Shown one piece after another: positions 61,572 to 64,000 of a stretch of 64,000 nucleotides of DNA. The notes under the pieces are model-generated. The model had not been told where the DNA came from. It searched no databases and was given only the letters and a program-made list of their open reading frames with translations. The DNA comes from Arcobacter cryaerophilus gv. crypticus (lineage in GTDB: Bacteria; Campylobacterota; Campylobacteria; Campylobacterales; Arcobacteraceae). Location: the NCBI RefSeq assembly GCF_002993025.1, contig NZ_NXGI01000017.1, positions 95,364 to 159,363 of the forward strand. The letters are read 5' to 3'. Each line of letters begins with the position of its first letter. Positions within the stretch are counted from its first letter, which is position 1. Both the position numbers and the translations under genes were made by a program.

Positions 61572-62276
61572 TTAATTAATCTTATTAGTACTTGTAGTAC
61601 CATCTCTAAATGAGTAAAATGTTATGTATGTATCTGTTATTTTTAAAACTTTAATATCATCAATAAAATCGCCCTCTTTTATGATTTTTTTATTGTCATA
61701 AACTAAAATGGTTTTAGAATCTTCAATCATTGTTATAATTCTTTTTTCATTAATAGCCTTGTATAAGTCAGAAAAATTTTCAATTCTATTACTAATTTCA
61801 TGATATTTATAAAAAAATATTGATGCAAAGAATCCAAGAAATATTGCAATAATTGAGCATAAAATTAAAGCTTTATAGCCAACTATTTTCTTATAAGCTT
61901 GTAAATGTTTTTGATCAGATTCTAAAACTTGTTTAAAAAATAAAGAGTTATCTGCAATTTTACTAATATTTGATTCAAGGGTTTTGTTATTCTCAAATGC
62001 ATTTTTTAAAACTTCTACTACTTTATTATTCAAATAGGTTTCAATCTTTTGCTTTGCATCATTTGATAAATTAGTTGATAATTTTCCTAAAAACTCTTTA
62101 GTTGAAGTTAACTCTTTTAATAAAATATCGATATTAATTTTTTCATTTTCCAACTTTTCAAGTCTATTTATATTTGGAGTAATTTTACTATTAAGCAAAG
62201 TAGATAGATACTCATATCTATCTACGATATCAATTAGTTCTTGCTCACTAAGTTCTATAACTTTTGCTCTTGCCAC
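61572..62276 (-). CDS. Hypothetical coiled-coil membrane protein
   Basis: 234 residues. A long charged helical N-terminus (about 1-130), one transmembrane helix (about 138-160, KALILCSIIAIFLGFFASIFF), and a beta-rich C-terminus (TILVYDNKKIIKEGDFIDD). Not recognised. It is 26 bp after the ParA-like gene and may be its partner in anchoring or partition, by position only. Confidence 0.6.
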   Translation of the reverse strand: MARAKVIELSEQELIDIVDRYEYLSTLLNSKITPNINRLEKLENEKINIDILLKELTSTKEFLGKLSTNLSNDAKQKIETYLNNKVVEVLKNAFENNKTLESNISKIADNSLFFKQVLESDQKHLQAYKKIVGYKALILCSIIAIFLGFFASIFFYKYHEISNRIENFSDLYKAINEKRIITMIEDSKTILVYDNKKIIKEGDFIDDIKVLKITDTYITFYSFRDGTTSTNKIN

Positions 62277-62302
62277 AGTTTATCCTTTTATATTAAATTA
62301 TT

Positions 62303-63115
62303 TTAATCGAGTTTAAAATTTTCAATAAAAGTGTTGCAATATTTATAAATATGCTCATTAATTCTATTTAATTTTTTATTTTTCAAAAAAATATCTTTTC
62401 CTTCTTCAAGCCATGAAGCTTCAATAGAATCAATATTTTCCATAATTAGTTTTGCTTTTAAGTATGCATCTAGAAGTGAGTATTGGTGCTTACTACTTAT
62501 AATATCTGGTAAATCTGTTTCTAAAATATAGTTTATATTTTTTACTTTATTTTGGAACTCTTCAATTCTTGAAGGCAAGTTAAACTCATCATTTCCAAAT
62601 AGTGCTTTAAACTTCTCTTTTATTGCTATAAAATCATAATCTGGGCATCTATTTAACACAAGATTTATATTTGCTGTTTCATCAAACTCTAAAATCGTAT
62701 CAATTGTTTGAATAGCATTATCAACGTTAGAAATACTATTTGTAATTGGAACAATATAAGTTAATCCTTTCAATTCTTTCTCATTTAGAATTCCTAAAAC
62801 TTTCATTGTATCATCACCTCCTCCACAATCAATTATGTTTATGGAATCATCTTTTGATGTTAGAGTATTAAATTCAACTTCATCAAGTGCGTCTAAACCA
62901 TCATTTACTCTAAATGTTTTAAATTTAATTTTTTCACTATTGTCAATCAATTTTTTTGAGTTATTGTTATTATCAACTTCAAATATAAATATATTTTTAT
63001 CTATAAATAATAGAGGTAACTTTTGAATAGAAACCATAGATTTTCCTTCACCACCCTTTGTGTTACACACAACAATAATATTATTTAAACCTCTTTGTAC
63101 ATTTTTTTTAGCCAT
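62303..63115 (-). CDS. ParA-like partition ATPase
   Basis: 270 residues. The deviant Walker A KGGEGKS lies at residues 20-26 (VVCNTKGGEGKSMVSIQ), with SINIIDCGGGDDTMKVL as Walker B and LNRCPDYDFIAIKEKFKAL at the base-recognition region. It positions DNA or relaxosomes. ParB is not obvious; the 135-aa and 234-aa neighbours are the candidates. Confidence 0.82.
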   Translation of the reverse strand: MAKKNVQRGLNNIIVVCNTKGGEGKSMVSIQKLPLLFIDKNIFIFEVDNNNNSKKLIDNSEKIKFKTFRVNDGLDALDEVEFNTLTSKDDSINIIDCGGGDDTMKVLGILNEKELKGLTYIVPITNSISNVDNAIQTIDTILEFDETANINLVLNRCPDYDFIAIKEKFKALFGNDEFNLPSRIEEFQNKVKNINYILETDLPDIISSKHQYSLLDAYLKAKLIMENIDSIEASWLEEGKDIFLKNKKLNRINEHIYKYCNTFIENFKLD

Positions 63116-63134
63116 GATATATTCCTTTTTTATT

Positions 63135-63542
63135 TTATTTTTTTGGAAGATTTTTTGAAATAAAATCTAAAGTATTATTTGTTAAATCATCAACATTATT
63201 CACAATATTTTTAGCATTACTATTAATTTTTGAATCTTTAACACCCGCCCTACTTTTCGAATCAGACTTTGAATCTAAATCTATATTTTCAGAACAAAAT
63301 AAATATAACAACGATAGGGATAAATCTTTTTCAAACACAGTATTAATCATTAAATGAATCTCTTTTTTTGAGTAAAACCTAAGTAGAGTTTTTATTTCAT
63401 CTTTTATTAAAAATAAAAACTTTGTTGGTTGAATACTTTTTAGTTCATCTTCACTTAAATAATTATTCAAGATAAACTCTTTTTTCTTTAGTAAAATATT
63501 TTTACTTTCCAAACTATTTACTCCTTTTACATATTTTTTCAA
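63135..63542 (-). CDS. Hypothetical 135-aa protein upstream of parA
   Basis: 135 residues, helical and basic (SLESKNILLKKKEFILNNYLSE, IHLMINTVFEKDLSLSLLYLF), with a Ser/Asp/Lys-rich hydrophilic part and a Leu/Asn end. Not recognised. It lies 19 bp ahead of the ParA-like gene, the usual place for a DNA-binding partner. Two ATATTCACAA boxes in inverted order (63563-63610) flank its start. Confidence 0.55.
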   Translation of the reverse strand: MKKYVKGVNSLESKNILLKKKEFILNNYLSEDELKSIQPTKFLFLIKDEIKTLLRFYSKKEIHLMINTVFEKDLSLSLLYLFCSENIDLDSKSDSKSRAGVKDSKINSNAKNIVNNVDDLTNNTLDFISKNLPKK

Positions 63543-63562
63543 AGATTTTTAATCTTCTATAT

Positions 63563-63610
63563 ATATTCACAAAATTGTAAAAAAATTTAAAATTGAAAAA
63601 TTGTGAATAT
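63563..63610. promoter_or_regulatory. Inverted ATATTCACAA boxes between divergent genes
   Basis: ATATTCACAA (63563-63572) and its complement TTGTGAATAT (63601-63610) lie between the divergent 63542 and 63638 starts. The same 10-mer occurs at 61186-61195 next to mobC. A shared regulator, possibly a ribbon-helix-helix protein such as MobC, could bind them. Confidence 0.45.
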
Positions 63611-63637
63611 AGTAAACCAAATAAAAAAGGATGTAAG

Positions 63638-63862
63638 ATGGAGTTGTTTAATAACGATAAAAATATTAAGAAGATAGAAGATTTAATTTTTAATCTAGAA
63701 TTAGATCTATCTAGAATAAAGTCAGACATTTTAAAATTTCAATTTGAGTGTTATGAAAACTTTAAAAAAATAGAAGATTATGAAAATAAAATGCATGAGC
63801 TAAAAAGAAGTATTAAGTATGAGAAAATAGAACAAATATTAAGATTATATCAAGATTGTTGA
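63638..63862 (+). CDS. Hypothetical small coiled-coil protein, possibly cut by an IS
   Basis: 74 residues from ATG at 63638, chosen over an upstream TTG (63593) because AAAAGGATG precedes it. A heptad-rich helix (IKKIEDLIFNLELDLSRIKS, YENKMHELKRSIKYEKIEQIL) and a short end LYQDC. Its stop lies in TGTTGAGACGC, which may already be IS-end sequence, so the natural C-terminus could be lost. No family recognised. Confidence 0.55.
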   Translation: MELFNNDKNIKKIEDLIFNLELDLSRIKSDILKFQFECYENFKKIEDYENKMHELKRSIKYEKIEQILRLYQDC

Positions 63863-64000
63863 GACGCATGAATTTGGCCACCCAAACGCATAAAGACTTG
63901 GCCAGTTGAGGAGTTAAAAAGTATTCTTACAAAATTATATCATAAGTGGCCAAATGTTTTTATTTTTTTGCTAAATATTCTCTCATTGAACCACCTCTTA
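63858..64000 (-). mobile_element. Possible end of an IS21-like insertion element
   Basis: TTGGCCA occurs at 63874-63880 and 63898-63904, and TGGCCA at 63947-63952, resembling the multiple terminal repeats of IS21-family ends. On the minus strand a partial frame (63960-64000) ends RGGSMREYLAKK, similar to C-termini of IstB-type ATPases (G-x-S-x-R). Too short for certainty; most of the element is outside the window. Confidence 0.4.
63960..64000 (-). CDS. Partial C-terminus, possible IstB-like transposition ATPase
   Basis: Only 12 codons are visible before the TAA (RGGSMREYLAKK). The pattern G-x-S-x-R occurs near the end of IstB proteins. It borders TTGGCCA repeats. The assignment rests mainly on this context. 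Confidence 0.3.
   Translation of the reverse strand, partial: RGGSMREYLAKK

Larger units (their letters stand above)
56207..64000. mobile_element. Element 2: integrated mobilisable element, right end outside the window
   Basis: Begins with an aroE tail and att core, then an AlpA-like HTH gene, DnaB-like helicase, relaxase, MobC, candidate oriT, and ParA-like gene, mostly on the minus strand. It has mobilisation but no visible conjugation genes, so it would need a helper. A partial IS21-like end interrupts the right edge. Confidence 0.65.

Noticed and set aside
63593..63637. TTG start for the 63.6-kb small gene
   Set aside because: AAAAGGATG is placed for the ATG at 63638, and the upstream codons overlap the inverted operator boxes.

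Overview
The window is chromosomal DNA from a very AT-rich member of the Campylobacterota. The Arcobacter/Aliarcobacter group is my best guess, from base composition, frequent TTG starts and gene content; no rRNA or marker gene here proves it.

Layout. 1-37.3 kb is mostly core genome: yebC (partial), an mlaA-mlaC-RND lipid transport operon with a LOG protein, HAD and Nudix proteins, thiD, proA plus a membrane GH17 glucanase, a nitrilase, a small lysozyme-like protein, and a DUF2325 gene behind two Fur-box-like palindromes. Next comes a complete dltC-dltD-dltX-dltB-dltA operon, including an unannotated 46-residue DltX-like microprotein. A 5.7 kb surface/modification island (18.8-24.5 kb) lies between a 3'-truncated and an intact copy of tRNA-Leu(GAG). 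24.6-37.3 kb holds small membrane genes, an RNase H-like protein, a two-component system, a Na/Pi cotransporter, brnQ, trmL, purU, pgeF and aroE.

From the 3' end of aroE onward the DNA is accessory. A 20-bp sequence inside aroE codons (37251-37270) is repeated exactly at 56207-56226, inside a diverged duplicate of the aroE 3' end. At both sites a second 19-bp repeat follows exactly 96 bp further on, together with an AlpA-like HTH gene (frameshifted at the first site, intact at the second). I read this as two tandem elements integrated in aroE.

Element 1 (37.25-56.2 kb) carries two operons on the minus strand. The upstream one encodes a PLD-nuclease/AAA fusion, an RNase H-fold protein, an SbcD-like nuclease, an SbcC/YhaN-like ATPase, an McrB-like AAA GTPase, an McrC-like PD-(D/E)XK nuclease and an SF2 helicase. 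The downstream one encodes a 70-aa protein, a ClpP copy, a soluble VirD4/TraG-like ATPase, an M20-like metallopeptidase, a secreted protein, a cREC-domain protein and a 137-aa protein. Each operon has the same 24-bp palindrome (23/24 identical) exactly 7 nt before a -10 box, so they probably form one regulon. This is the best candidate for an undescribed multi-gene defence system.

Element 2 (56.2 kb to the window end) is mobilisable: HTH, DnaB-like helicase, relaxase, MobC, a candidate oriT, a ParA-like protein and small genes. It runs into what looks like the end of an IS21-like element at the right edge.
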